64,000 bases of DNA from JACCTU01 sp963809175. Its GTDB lineage: Bacteria; Actinomycetota; Thermoleophilia; Gaiellales; Gaiellaceae. Shown here one piece after another: positions 10,701 to 19,543 of this stretch. Within the stretch, counting starts at the first letter, position 1. Every line of letters starts with the position of its first letter. The DNA is taken from the NCBI GenBank assembly GCA_963809175.1, contig CAWEIK010000001.1, forward strand, positions 1,178,001 through 1,242,000. Direction: 5' to 3'. The translations under genes were made by a program, and so were the position numbers. The notes under the pieces are model-generated. The model did not search any database, was not told where the DNA came from, and was given only the letters and a program-made list of their open reading frames with translations.

Positions 10701-11093
10701 CTACTCGTCCACGGACGCCGCGATCGGCTCCGGCTCATCCTGCACGTCTCGCGGTTCATCCTGCACGTCTCGCGGCGGCGGCGCTACCGGCCGTCCGGGA
10801 CTGCGCTGCACGCGCCGGACCGCCAGGTGTCGCATGACGCCGTCGGTGATCTTGAGGATGCGCGTGAGCTCGTCGAGGGTCGCCGGCTCGGCGGTCAGCT
10901 CGAACAGGTGGTAGACGCCCTCGTCCTTGTGCGTGATCTCGTACGCAAGCTTGCGCCGGCCCCAGGGCTCGTGCCGGTCCCAGCTGCCGCCGCTCTTCTC
11001 GACGAGCTCGCGGGCGCGCTGGAGGATCTCGTCGGACCGTCCGTCCGGCAGCTCCGGATCCAGCATGAGCAGAATCTCGTACTCGGTTCTCAA
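10701..11093 (-). CDS. rpsF: 30S ribosomal protein S6
   Basis: S6 partners S18 on the small subunit. It reads MRTEYEILLMLDPELPDGRS and EPWGRRKLAYEITHKDEGVYHLF, and ends the core at ITDGVMRHLAVRR. The start is a TTG. GGAGGT lies 8 bases before it, and no ATG or GTG fits. The disordered tail carries a tandem copy of RDVQDEP. The gene heads the operon, with a small hairpin and a TACACT hexamer upstream. At 130 residues it is longer than the usual 95-100 only because of the tail. Confidence 0.94.
   Translation of the reverse strand: MRTEYEILLMLDPELPDGRSDEILQRARELVEKSGGSWDRHEPWGRRKLAYEITHKDEGVYHLFELTAEPATLDELTRILKITDGVMRHLAVRRVQRSPGRPVAPPPRDVQDEPRDVQDEPEPIAASVDE
10731..10772 (-). repeat. In-frame 21-base tandem duplication in rpsF
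   Basis: Two adjacent 21-base units, each encoding RDVQDEP and differing by one synonymous base (GAG/GAA), in the disordered S6 tail. The near-identity suggests a recent slippage duplication. Both copies keep the frame. Confidence 0.8.
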
Positions 11094-11122
11094 TTCCCGA
11101 TACCTCCTCTTCCCTTGGTCTT

Positions 11123-11136
11123 AGGCGGCTCCGCCT
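11123..11136 (-). promoter_or_regulatory. Hairpin in the rpsF leader
   Basis: AGGCGG and CCGCCT form a six-base-pair stem with a two-base loop, about 30 bases before the rpsF start and upstream of GGAGGT. In many bacteria the rpsF leader folds into a structure bound by the S6:S18 complex for feedback control. The position fits, but the conserved bulge was not verified. Confidence 0.3.
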
Positions 11137-11189
11137 GCCTGCGCCGCTCGGGACGATGACGGCGCGGGACGGAGCGAGAAGCGGCGGCC

Positions 11190-11199
11190 AGTGTAGCAT
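11190..11199. promoter_or_regulatory. Overlapping divergent -10 elements, rpsF operon and 11206 gene
   Basis: AGTGTAGCAT holds TACACT on the minus strand (toward rpsF) and TAGCAT on the plus strand, sharing the central TA. The plus-strand hexamer is 6 bases before the ATG at 11206 (leaderless spacing). The minus-strand one leaves a leader of roughly 90 bases before rpsF. Confidence 0.5.
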
Positions 11200-11205
11200 C
11201 GGCCC

Positions 11206-11511
11206 ATGCGGAGCCGGTTTGCGTGGCTGCTCGCGGGGGTCGGGATCGCGGCGGCGCTGAGGTCGCGGCTGCTCCGCCGGCAGGCCACATCGACACCCCT
11301 GCCGGAGCCTGCGCCCGAGCCCGACCCGCGCGCGGACGAGCTGCGGCAGCGGATCGCCGAGGCGCGAGAGGTCGTGGACGAGCGGGCCACGTTCGAGGAG
11401 GCCGAGACGACGATCGACGAGGCACCGGACCCGGCTTCGCGACGCCGCGAGGTCCACGATCGCGGCAAGGCCGCCCTCGACCGCATGCGCGGTCAGTCGC
11501 CGCCCGAGTAG
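11206..11511 (+). CDS. Small membrane-anchored protein of unknown function
   Basis: 101 residues, intact. A short N-terminal hydrophobic segment (FAWLLAGVGIAAAL) flanked by Arg suggests a single membrane anchor with the rest cytosolic. A Pro/Glu linker (PLPEPAPEPDPRADE) leads to an acidic-basic helix (ELRQRIAEAREVVDERATF) that could form a coiled coil. It is not a recognised family. It stands alone on the plus strand, divergent from the ribosomal-protein operon. The ATG is fixed by TAGCAT 6 bases upstream. Confidence 0.65.
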   Translation: MRSRFAWLLAGVGIAAALRSRLLRRQATSTPLPEPAPEPDPRADELRQRIAEAREVVDERATFEEAETTIDEAPDPASRRREVHDRGKAALDRMRGQSPPE

Positions 11512-11521
11512 CGGAGCCCGA

Positions 11522-11590
11522 CTAGACCAGCAAGTAGAGGATCAGGACGATCAGGACGATCGCGAGCAGTGTTCCGAGTCCGACGAACAT
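11522..11590 (-). CDS. 22-residue single-span membrane peptide
   Basis: ATG to TAG encodes MFVGLGTLLAIVLIVLILYL followed by LV. This is an almost uninterrupted hydrophobic helix long enough to span a membrane. It begins 3 bases after the stop of the low-complexity membrane protein gene on the same strand. The near absence of charged residues in a GC-rich genome, where random frames are Arg/Ala-rich, argues that it is selected. Comparable tiny hydrophobic proteins exist in other bacteria, but I cannot name this family. Translation is unproven. Confidence 0.5.
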   Translation of the reverse strand: MFVGLGTLLAIVLIVLILYLLV

Positions 11591-11593
11591 CTG

Positions 11594-12747
11594 CTACCCG
11601 GTCTTGTCCTTCTTGTCCTTGTCGGGCTTGTCGGGTTTGTTGCTCTGGCCGGGCGGTTCCGTGCGTCGCCGGAGGCTGGGCCTCCGGCACGGGCGCGCCC
11701 GCCTCGGGCGGCGCGGCTGCGGCAGCGGGCTTCGCGGGCTTCGCGGCCTTCGGCTCCTTCGGCGCCTTCGCCTCCTGCTTCGCGTGCCCCTTGCCCTTCC
11801 CGTTGTTCGACCTCGACGGTGGCGGCGCGGGCGCAGGGGCCGCCGCAGGCGGGGCGGCGGTGAGCGAGACGGTCGGGGGCTCCGGCTGCGGGGCGGGCTG
11901 CGGGTCGGGCGCGGCCCGGGGCCGGGGTGGGCGCGGGGGCGGGCGTAGCCCCAGGCGGCGCAGGCGAAGGTCCCGAAGCGGTACCCGGGCGTACAGCACG
12001 CGGACGGCCCGGCGGTGCGGACGCGGGCGGTTGCGGCGTCGCGCTCACGAGCGTCGCTTGTGACGGAACGGACGCGGGCGAGACGGCGTCCGGGGCGGCC
12101 GGCGTGCGCTGCCGCGGCGGCGGTGTCCGGGCCGGGACGACGACGACCGAGGGCGGCACCGCGAAGCTGGGCGCGGTGACGCCGGCAATGGAGGTGCCGC
12201 CGTCGACGAGCAGGGTCGGCAGGGCGAGCAGCGCAAAGAGCGCCGTCAGCAACCCGATCGTGGCGAGCGCGAGCCGATAGGCCCTCCGGTCGCCCATTGC
12301 GTTGAACGCGGCGGCCAACGCGACGAACGCGGCGCGCGGATGTCGGGCGAGCGCGGCGGCCCGCGCGGCGCGACGCCACTCGGTCGGAGCCTGGCGGGTG
12401 GCCGCGAGGAGCACGGCGCGGCCGAAAGCGTCGAACTGGACGTCGTTCCGCGCAGCGAGCGCGATCGAGCCGATCGAGCGCGCGGGGTTGCCGAGCAGCA
12501 GATGCACGGCGGCTCCGTCGGCCGCGAGCACGGCCGCAGACGGGGGCATCACCGCAGCGGCGACGGCCAGCTCTCCGAGCGCGGCGTCGCCGGAGTCCCC
12601 GAGCGCGTGCGCGTAGGCCCGAGCCCGGTGGCGCTCGTAGGCGTAGGCAGTCGTCGCGGGGAGCGATGCGCCGAGCGCGACCAGAGCCACGCGGTCGCGT
12701 GCCAGGGCGGCGTCGTTCACTGCGTGGCGAGCCGCGGCGACGGTCAT
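11594..12747 (-). CDS. Membrane protein with long Pro/Ala/Lys-rich tail (frame-shifted reading)
   Basis: Residues 1-170 are Ala-rich and helical, resembling a degenerate tetratricopeptide-like region (ALGDSGDAALGELAVAAAVM, LLGNPARSIGSIALAARND). One membrane span follows (ALATIGLLTALFALLALPTL). The remainder is disordered: VVVVPARTPPPRQRTPAAPD, Pro/Ala repeats, then SNNGKGKGHAKQEAKAPKEP and a terminal SNKPDKPDKDKKDKTG. Shifts near 11930 and 11655 are needed to join these low-complexity parts. The choice of tail frames is by composition (Lys/Ala/Pro rather than Arg runs) and is less certain. Function unknown; a cell-envelope role is possible. Confidence 0.6.
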
Positions 12748-12791
12748 CGTCGACCCTCCTGCCGCAGCGCCAGCGCTAGGGCTGCCGCCAT
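12744..12791 (-). CDS. Possible 15-codon leader peptide
   Basis: ATG with GAGGAGA a few bases upstream encodes MAAALALALRQEGRR. Its TGA overlaps the next gene's ATG as ATGA. The Shine-Dalgarno and the coupling overlap are suggestive, but the peptide is Ala/Leu/Arg-rich as chance would give in GC-rich DNA. It may be translated only to couple the downstream gene. Confidence 0.25.
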   Translation of the reverse strand: MAAALALALRQEGRR

Positions 12792-12845
12792 GTTCTCTCC
12801 TCTGAGGTCAACGACCCCTATCGACCTGCTAGGACGCTTCTCAGG

Positions 12846-13496
12846 TTAGCCCCGATTGGCCCGACCCGCCATGGCTGCAGCCGCTCCGGCCGCGAGCCCG
12901 CGTGCAATCCGGGCTCTGTAGGCCGGGCTGTGGAGCAGGCGGGCCTCGGAGGGGTTGGAGAGAAACCCCGTCTCGACGAGGACGACCGGAACGTCGGCCC
13001 AGTTGAAGCCGGTGAGGTCGCTGCGTCGCTGGAGGCCGAGATCGGGGGCACCTGTTGAGTGTAGGACTGCGCTCTGGACGACACGCGCAGCGCGCACGCT
13101 CTTTGCGTAGATGTCGTCGGTCCAGCCGCGGCGAAGGGCGGGGTAGAGCGTGTGGACGCCGCGAAGGGCCCGGTTCGTCGAGCCGTCGGCGTGGATGCGG
13201 AGCATGAGCGAAGCGTTCCGTGCGTTGCAGAACCTCGCCCGCTCGATGTTGCCGCCGGCGTAGGCGCCGCGCGTGCGGGTCATCGCGACGCGAAGGCCGC
13301 GCGCCTCGAGCAGCGTCCGCGTGCGAAGCGCGATGTCGAGGACGACACCCGCCTCGCCCGGAGCGCCGCCTGGGTCCTTGATCTTCAGCGTCGGCGAGCC
13401 CGGCCCGATCGGCTCGCGCTGCGCCCCGACCCGCGCGAGCGTGCCGTGGCCCGGGTCGATGCAGACGAGCGCGGCGGCGAAGGCCTCGAGGATCAC
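12846..13496 (-). CDS. N-acetylmuramoyl-L-alanine amidase (Amidase_3 type)
   Basis: A 216-residue zinc amidase that would cut the bond between MurNAc and the stem peptide. Zinc ligands and catalytic Glu are visible: CIDPGHG (His), GEAGVVLDIAL (Glu), RIHADGS (His) and VLVETGFLSNPSEARLL (Glu). There is no clear signal peptide, because the catalytic core begins at residue 11, so export or an alternative start is open. The GTG start overlaps the malQ stop (GTGA), tying a wall hydrolase to a glucanotransferase gene. The frame is intact. Confidence 0.88.
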   Translation of the reverse strand: MILEAFAAALVCIDPGHGTLARVGAQREPIGPGSPTLKIKDPGGAPGEAGVVLDIALRTRTLLEARGLRVAMTRTRGAYAGGNIERARFCNARNASLMLRIHADGSTNRALRGVHTLYPALRRGWTDDIYAKSVRAARVVQSAVLHSTGAPDLGLQRRSDLTGFNWADVPVVLVETGFLSNPSEARLLHSPAYRARIARGLAAGAAAAMAGRANRG

Positions 13497-14692
13497 GCGC
13501 GACCTGCCGCCTCGGCAGCCTCGCGCAGGCGCGCGGCGAGCGCGTCGTCTGCCGCGCCGTGCTCGAGCCGCCACGACCAGTTCCCCGACGCCAACCCGGG
13601 CGTGTTCATCCGCGCCTCGCTTCCGAGGCCGAGGACGTCCTGCATCGGCACGATCGCGAGCGACGCGACGGAGGAGTACGCGAGCTCGATCAACGACCAC
13701 GCCGGGTCCGCAGGGTCGAGGCCGGTCGCGGCACGCTCGCGCGCGCTGAGCGACGACCACCAGCCGGCCGTCGTGTCGTTGTCGTGCGTTCCCGTGTACA
13801 CGACGCCGTTCTCACGGTGGTTCTCGAGGCGATGCGGGCTCGCGGCGTCCTCGGTGAAGGCCCACTGCAGGACGTGCATCCCGGGCAGGCCGAGCTCGTC
13901 GCGCAGGCGCTCGACGGCGGCGGTGATCACCCCGAGATCCTCCGCGATCAGCGGTATGTCCCGGAGTTCCTCGCGCACGGCGTCGAAGAGCTTCCGTCCG
14001 GGGCCCGGCCGCCAACGGCCGTCTCGTGCCGTGGCCGCAGCGGCCGGGACCGCCCAGTAGGCGACGAAGCCTCGGAAGTGATCGGCCCGCGTCAGGTCGA
14101 CGAGGTCGAACGTGCGGCGGAAGCGCTCGATCCACCAGCGGTAGCCCTCCGCGCGGAGTGCAGGCCAGTCGAAGAGCGGGTTGCCCCAGAGCTGACCGTC
14201 CTTCGTGTACGCATCCGGCGGAACCCCCGCGACCAGGTCGGCCAGGAAGAGGTGAGGGTGCGACACGTGGTCGGCGCTCCCGGGGGCAACGTAGATCGGG
14301 AGGTCGCCGATCAGCCGGACTCCGCGCTCGGACGCGTACGCCCGGAGCGCGCTCCACTCGCGGGCGAAGCGAACCTGGTCGGCGAGTGCATCGCCGCCGG
14401 CGAACGCGGCCCAGTCCGCGACCCAGTACGCCTCTCGTTCCGAAAAGGATCGGAGCTCTTCGGGCTCGACCTTTGCCGTCGGGTCCGCGAGCAAGCCGCT
14501 CCACCCCGCGAACGCCGAAGCGGACTTGTACGGCGAGCCCACCTCGTCCGGCGGTCCGAGCGGCAGCACCTGCCACCACGACTGCCCGGCGGCGGCGAGC
14601 CAGTCCACGAACGCGTAGGCATGTTCACCGAGTCGGCCGTCGGGCAGGGAGGTTGGGTGCAGCAGGATTCCGCTCGAGCGGGAAAGCTTCAC
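13493..14692 (-). CDS. malQ: 4-alpha-glucanotransferase (amylomaltase)
   Basis: GH77 enzyme that disproportionates malto-oligosaccharides. SGILLHPTSLPDGRLGEHAY opens the fold. Catalytic residues lie in VDLTRADHFRGF (nucleophile Asp), IPLIAEDLGVI (acid/base Glu) and YTGTHDNDTTAGW (Asp), with LPGMHVLQWAF between. 399 residues makes it a short form without N-terminal extensions. It is divergent from glgE with only 3 bases between the two GTG starts, so each promoter must lie in the other coding region. It probably supplies or trims glucan chains for the adjacent pathway. Confidence 0.93.
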   Translation of the reverse strand: MKLSRSSGILLHPTSLPDGRLGEHAYAFVDWLAAAGQSWWQVLPLGPPDEVGSPYKSASAFAGWSGLLADPTAKVEPEELRSFSEREAYWVADWAAFAGGDALADQVRFAREWSALRAYASERGVRLIGDLPIYVAPGSADHVSHPHLFLADLVAGVPPDAYTKDGQLWGNPLFDWPALRAEGYRWWIERFRRTFDLVDLTRADHFRGFVAYWAVPAAAATARDGRWRPGPGRKLFDAVREELRDIPLIAEDLGVITAAVERLRDELGLPGMHVLQWAFTEDAASPHRLENHRENGVVYTGTHDNDTTAGWWSSLSARERAATGLDPADPAWSLIELAYSSVASLAIVPMQDVLGLGSEARMNTPGLASGNWSWRLEHGAADDALAARLREAAEAAGRA

Positions 14693-14695
14693 GCT

Positions 14696-16506
14696 GTGTC
14701 ACTACCGGAATCCACCGACCCGCCGCGCCGCATCCTCGTCGAGGCGGTCGAGCCGCAGGTCGACTGCGGCCGCTTTCCGGCGAAGAGCATCGTCGGCGAC
14801 CGTGTGGCTGTGGGGGCGACGATCGTGCGGGACGGCCACGAGGTGCTCGGCGCGGCCGTTCGCTTCAAGGCCCCCGGTGCGACGCGTTGGCGTGAGTCAC
14901 GGCTGGAGCCCGTCGGGAACGATCGCTTCGCAGGCGGTTTCGAGGTCGACGTCCCCGGCCGCTGGTGCTACCGGATCGAGGCGTGGGTCGACCGCGTCGC
15001 GTCGTACCGGCGAGAGGTGCAGCGCAAGCACGACGCCGGCCAGGACGATCTGGCCTCCGAGCTCGCCGAGGGTGCCGCGCTCCTCGGGCGCGACACGCTC
15101 ACGCTCGCGGAAGCGCTGGCTGCGAAGCCGGGCGACCGGAGCGAGAAGACCTGGTCCGAGACGTTCGAGGTCGACGTCGACCGTGAGCTCGCGGCCTTCG
15201 GCTCGTGGTACGAGCTCTTTCCGCGGTCGTGGGGAGGCTTCGCCGGTGTCGAGCGCGTGTTGCCGGAGCTGGCGGAGCTCGGGTTCGACGTCGTCTACCT
15301 GCCGCCGATCCACCCGATCGGGGTCACGAACAGGAAGGGAAAGAACAACACGACTCACGGCGAAGTCGGGCGACGTCGGTAGCCCGTGGGCGATCGGTGG
15401 AAAGGAGGGCGGCCACACCGCCGTCGCTCCCGAGCTCGGCACGCTCGACGAGTTCGAGCGGCTCGTCGCGCGCGCGCGCAAGCATGGGCTGGAGATCGCG
15501 CTCGACTTCGCGATCCAGTGCTCGCCCGACCACCCGTGGCTGCGCGAGCATCCGGAGTGGTTCCACCGCCGCCCGGACGGCACGCTGAAGTACGCCGAGA
15601 ACCCGCCGAAGCGCTACCAGGACATCTACAACGTCAACTTCGCGGCCGACGACTGGCGCGACCTCTGGCAGGCGCTCCTCGACGCCGTGCGCTTCTGGGT
15701 CGCACGCGGCGTCAAGGTCTTCCGCGTCGACAACCCGCACACGAAGCCCATCCCGTTCTGGGAGTGGCTGATCTCGGAGGTGCGCACGGTCGACCCGGAC
15801 GTCGTGTTCCTGTCCGAAGCGTTCACGGCGCCCGCGATGATGACCACGCTCGCGAAGCTCGGCTTTTCGCAGTCCTACACGTACTTCACGTGGAAGAACA
15901 CGCGCTGGGAGCTGAAGGAGTTCGTCGAGCAGCTGCTCGAGTGGCGCGACTTCTACCGGCCGAACTTCTTCGCCAACACGCCCGACATCCTGCACGCGTA
16001 CCTGCAGGAGGGCGGTCGCCCCGCGTTCGAGGCGCGGCTCGTGCTCGCGGCGACGCTCGGCGGCTCGTACGGGATCTACTCCGGCTTCGAGAACCTGGAG
16101 AACGTGCCGGTGCGCGAGGGGAGCGAGGAGTACCTCGACTCGGAGAAGTACGAGGTGAAGCAGCGTGCGCTCGACGGCGAGCTGCTCCCGCTCGTGCGGC
16201 GGCTGAACGAGCTGCGCCGCGCGAACCCCGCGCTGCAGCGCTTCGGCAACGTCACGCTGCTCGAGACGGAGAGCGAGCATCTCTTCGCCTACGCGAAGCG
16301 GCGTGGCTCGAACATCGATCGTGGTCGTCGTCAACACCGACCCGTTCGAGCCGCGCGAGGGCGTTGCCGTGCTGCCCGCCGCGCTCGGCCTCGCGCCGGC
16401 TTTCCAGGCCGAGGAGCTGCTGACCGGCGAGACGTTCACGTGGCAGACGGGCCGCAACTTCGTGCGCCTCGAGCCTGGGCAGTCGCATGTGCTGAGGGCC
16501 GGATGA
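14696..16506 (+). CDS. glgE: Alpha-1,4-glucan:maltose-1-phosphate maltosyltransferase (two frame shifts)
   Basis: GH13_3 enzyme that extends alpha-glucan with maltose from maltose-1-phosphate. N-terminal beta domains (VDCGRFPAKSIVGDRVAVGA, RWCYRIEAWVDR) precede the barrel: ELFPRSWGGFAGVERVL, YLPPIHPIGVTNRKGKNN, nucleophile Asp in VFRVDNPHTKP, acid Glu in VFLSEAFTAP, and FFANTPDILH. An extra base near 15355 and another near 16315 break the frame. The true end reads VVVNTDPFEPREG to FVRLEPGQSHVLRAG. Joined, it is about 602 residues, a little shorter than the usual 640-700. The stop overlaps treS (ATGA). It partners with Mak and TreS. Confidence 0.93.
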
Positions 16507-18170
16507 GCGAACCGGGCCAGTGGTTCGAGAGCGACCCGCTCTGGTTCAAGCACGCTGTTTTTTACGAAATTCACACACGTGCGTTCTTCGACGGCAACGA
16601 CGACGGCTCCGGCGACCTCCGCGGCGTCACCGACAAGCTCGACTACCTCCAGTGGCTCGGCGTCGACTGTCTCTGGCTGCTGCCGCTCTACCCGTCGCCG
16701 CTTCGCGACGGCGGCTACGACATCGCGGACTTCACGAACGTCCACGAGGACTACGGCACCGTCGAGGACTTCCGCCAGCTGATCGAGGCCGCGCACCAGC
16801 GAGGGATTCGCGTGATCGCCGACCTCGTCATGAACCACACGTCGAGCGACCACCCGTGGTTCCAGGCGTCGCGCTCCGACCGCGAAGGCCCGTACGGCGA
16901 CTGGTACGTCTGGTCGGACACCGACGAGCCGTGGCAAGAGGCGCGGATCATCTTCCTCGACACCGAGCCGTCGAACTGGACGTGGGACCCGGTGCGCGGC
17001 CAGTACTTCTGGCACCGCTTCTTCGCGCACCAGCCCGACCTGAACTACGACAACCCCGAGGTGCAGCAGGCGATGCTCGACGTCCTGCGCTTCTGGCTCG
17101 ACCTCGGCATCGACGGCTTCCGCATGGACGCCATCCCGTACCTCTACGAGCGCGACGGGACGAATGGGGAGAACCTCCCCGAGTCGCACGACTACCTGAA
17201 GCGCGTGCGCCAGGAGATCGACGCGAACTACGCGGACAAGGTGCTCCTCGCCGAGGCGAACCAGTGGCCCGAGGACGTCGTCGAGTACTTCGGCGACGGC
17301 GACGAGTGCCACATGTGCTTCCACTTCCCCGTCATGCCGCGCATGTTCATGGCGCTGCGTCGCGAGGACGCGACGCCGATCTACGAGATCCTGGAGCGCA
17401 CGCCGCCGATTCCCGAGAACTGCCAGTGGGGTCTCTTCCTCCGCAACCACGACGAGCTGACGCTCGAGATGGTCACCGACGACGAGCGCGACTACATGTA
17501 CAACGAGTACGCGAAGGACCCGCGCATGAAGCTGAACCTCGGGATCCGCCGCCGCCTCGCGCCGCTCCTCGACGGCGGCCGCGACGAGATCCAGTTGCTC
17601 CACGCGATCATGTTCTCGCTCCCCGGCTCGCCCGTTCTCTACTACGGGGACGAGGTCGGGATGGGCGACAACATCTTTCTCGGCGATCGCGACGGCGTGC
17701 GGACGCCGATGCAGTGGACGGGCGACCGCAACGGCGGGTTCTCGCGCGCCGACTTCGCGCAGCTGTACCTCCCGCCGCTGATGGACCCGGTGTACGGCTA
17801 CCAGGCGGTCAACGTCGAGGCGCAGCTGCGGACGCCGACGTCGCTGCTGCGCTGGATCCGCCGGTTCGTCGCGCTGCGCAAGCAGCACCCGGTGTTCGGC
17901 CTCGGAACGTACGAGCCCCTGGAGACGTCGAACCCGCGGATCTTCGCGCACGTGCGCCGCTACGAGGACGACATCGTGCTCTGCGTGCACAACGTCGCGC
18001 GTTCCGCGCAGGCCGTCGAGCTCGACCTGGCACGATTCCGCGGGATGGTGCCGGAAGAGATGTTCGGTCGAACGGCGTTCCCGCCGGTCGGCGAGCTCCC
18101 GTATCTCCTCACACTCGGGCCGCGCGACTTCTTCTGGTTCCAGCTGCGACCACCCGAAGAGGTCGCGTGA
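16503..18170 (+). CDS. treS: Trehalose synthase (maltose glucosylmutase)
   Basis: GH13_16 enzyme that interconverts maltose and trehalose. 555 residues. WFKHAVFYEIHTRAFFDGND opens the barrel. GFRMDAIPYLYERDGTN has the nucleophile Asp, VLLAEANQWPEDVVEYFGD the acid Glu and FLRNHDELTLEMV the transition-state Asp; GVRTPMQWTGDRNGGFS is typical of TreS. It is a free-standing TreS, not fused to maltokinase. ATGA overlap with glgE and GTGA with mak give strict translational coupling. The frame is intact. In this context it likely runs trehalose to maltose, feeding Mak. Confidence 0.95.
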   Translation: MSEPGQWFESDPLWFKHAVFYEIHTRAFFDGNDDGSGDLRGVTDKLDYLQWLGVDCLWLLPLYPSPLRDGGYDIADFTNVHEDYGTVEDFRQLIEAAHQRGIRVIADLVMNHTSSDHPWFQASRSDREGPYGDWYVWSDTDEPWQEARIIFLDTEPSNWTWDPVRGQYFWHRFFAHQPDLNYDNPEVQQAMLDVLRFWLDLGIDGFRMDAIPYLYERDGTNGENLPESHDYLKRVRQEIDANYADKVLLAEANQWPEDVVEYFGDGDECHMCFHFPVMPRMFMALRREDATPIYEILERTPPIPENCQWGLFLRNHDELTLEMVTDDERDYMYNEYAKDPRMKLNLGIRRRLAPLLDGGRDEIQLLHAIMFSLPGSPVLYYGDEVGMGDNIFLGDRDGVRTPMQWTGDRNGGFSRADFAQLYLPPLMDPVYGYQAVNVEAQLRTPTSLLRWIRRFVALRKQHPVFGLGTYEPLETSNPRIFAHVRRYEDDIVLCVHNVARSAQAVELDLARFRGMVPEEMFGRTAFPPVGELPYLLTLGPRDFFWFQLRPPEEVA

Positions 18171-19543
18171 CCGCCCCGCATCACCTCGCGCTCTCGATCC
18201 CGGAGGAAGCTCTGCGCGAGTTCGTGCTCTCGCAGCGCTGGTTCGGCGCGAAGTCGCGCGAGATCGCGCACTTCCAGGTCGTCGCTGCTCCGGTCGTGCG
18301 GACGGAGGAGCCGCTGCTCGCGCTCGCGATCGTCGAGATCCGGTTCCATCCCGGCACGCACGAGCTCTACCAGGTGCCGCTCGGCTTTCGGCGCGAGTGG
18401 AAGGACGGGATCGCGGAGGTCGAGGGTTGGGTCGCGTACGACGCGCTCGCCGACCCGGAGCTCGCGCGCGAGCTCGTCGAGTGCATGCGCCGGCAGGCCG
18501 ACGTCGCGGGTGGCGAGGCGATGGTCGAGTTCCGTGCGACCGGCGAGGCGGCCGGCTCGCTCACGAGCGTGCGGCCGATGGGTCGCGAGCAATCGAACAC
18601 CTCGCTCGTCTTCGACGACGACCTCGTGCTCAAGGTCTATCGGCGCATCGAGGCAGGCGTGAACCCGGAGCTCGAGCTCCTCCGCTTCCTCACCGAGCGC
18701 GACTTCCCGTCGATCGCCTCGCTCGAGGGCTGGGCCGCGTACCTCGGCACGCCGCTGGAAGCGACGCTCGCGGTCGCGCAGGACTACGTCCCCGGCGAAG
18801 GCGACGGCTGGGAGCTCGCGCTCGCGGCGCTTCGCGCCGGGCGGGGGGACGAGTTCGTCGAGCGGCTGCGCTTGCTCGGCGAGACGACCGGCGCGATGCA
18901 CTCCGTGCTCGCCTCCGACCAGAGCGACCCGAGCTTCGCGCCCGAGGAGCCGAGCTCCGAGTCGCTCGGGTTGCTCACCGCGAGCGTCGACGAGGAGATC
19001 GAGGCGCTCTTCCTGTCGCTGCCCGACCTCCCCGAGCTCGAGGCGATCGCCGGCCGTGGCGAGGAGGTGCGCGAGCAGCTGCGCGGGCTCTCGCACGCCG
19101 GCGATGTCGGCAAGGTGATCCGCACCCACGGCGACTACCACCTCGGCCAGGCGCTCTGGACCGACTCCGGCTGGGTGATCCTCGACTTCGAGGGCGAGCC
19201 GGCGCGGCCGATCGTCGACCGGCGGCGCAAGCGCTCCCCGCTTCGCGACGTGGCGGGGATGCTCCGCTCGTTCGCGTACGCGGCGAGCGCGGCAGAGATC
19301 GAGCACGGCGTCGAGCCGCCCGAAGGCTGGGAGCAGCGCGCGCGTGACGCGTTTCTGCTCGGGTATCTCTCCACGGTGGACTCGAACCTGATCCCGTCCG
19401 GCTCGGCGCTCGACCGGCTGCTCGCCGTGTTCGAGCTCGAGAAAGCGGTGTACGAGCTGCGCTACGAGCTCGACAACCGGCCCGGCTGGGTGCGCATCCC
19501 TGTTCTCGGAATCGCGCGGCTGCTCGAGCGGGCGGCGGTATGA
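18167..19543 (+). CDS. mak: Maltokinase
   Basis: 458-residue enzyme that phosphorylates maltose to maltose-1-phosphate, the GlgE donor. An N-terminal cap (LREFVLSQRWFGAKSREI) precedes the kinase lobe: SNTSLVFDDDLVLKVYRRIE carries the ATP-binding Lys, and VIRTHGDYHLGQALW the catalytic HGDxHLGQ motif. VILDFEGEPARPIVDRRRKR supplies the metal-binding Asp. It ends WVRIPVLGIARLLERA. It lies between treS and glgB with GTGA and ATGA overlaps. Homologues are also called pep2. The frame is intact. Confidence 0.93.
   Translation: MTAPHHLALSIPEEALREFVLSQRWFGAKSREIAHFQVVAAPVVRTEEPLLALAIVEIRFHPGTHELYQVPLGFRREWKDGIAEVEGWVAYDALADPELARELVECMRRQADVAGGEAMVEFRATGEAAGSLTSVRPMGREQSNTSLVFDDDLVLKVYRRIEAGVNPELELLRFLTERDFPSIASLEGWAAYLGTPLEATLAVAQDYVPGEGDGWELALAALRAGRGDEFVERLRLLGETTGAMHSVLASDQSDPSFAPEEPSSESLGLLTASVDEEIEALFLSLPDLPELEAIAGRGEEVREQLRGLSHAGDVGKVIRTHGDYHLGQALWTDSGWVILDFEGEPARPIVDRRRKRSPLRDVAGMLRSFAYAASAAEIEHGVEPPEGWEQRARDAFLLGYLSTVDSNLIPSGSALDRLLAVFELEKAVYELRYELDNRPGWVRIPVLGIARLLERAAV

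Noticed and set aside
14802..18170. A 1,100-residue GlgE-TreS fusion
   Set aside because: It arises because the shift near 16315 skips the glgE stop. The correct frame ends GlgE in an ATGA overlap with a full-length TreS.
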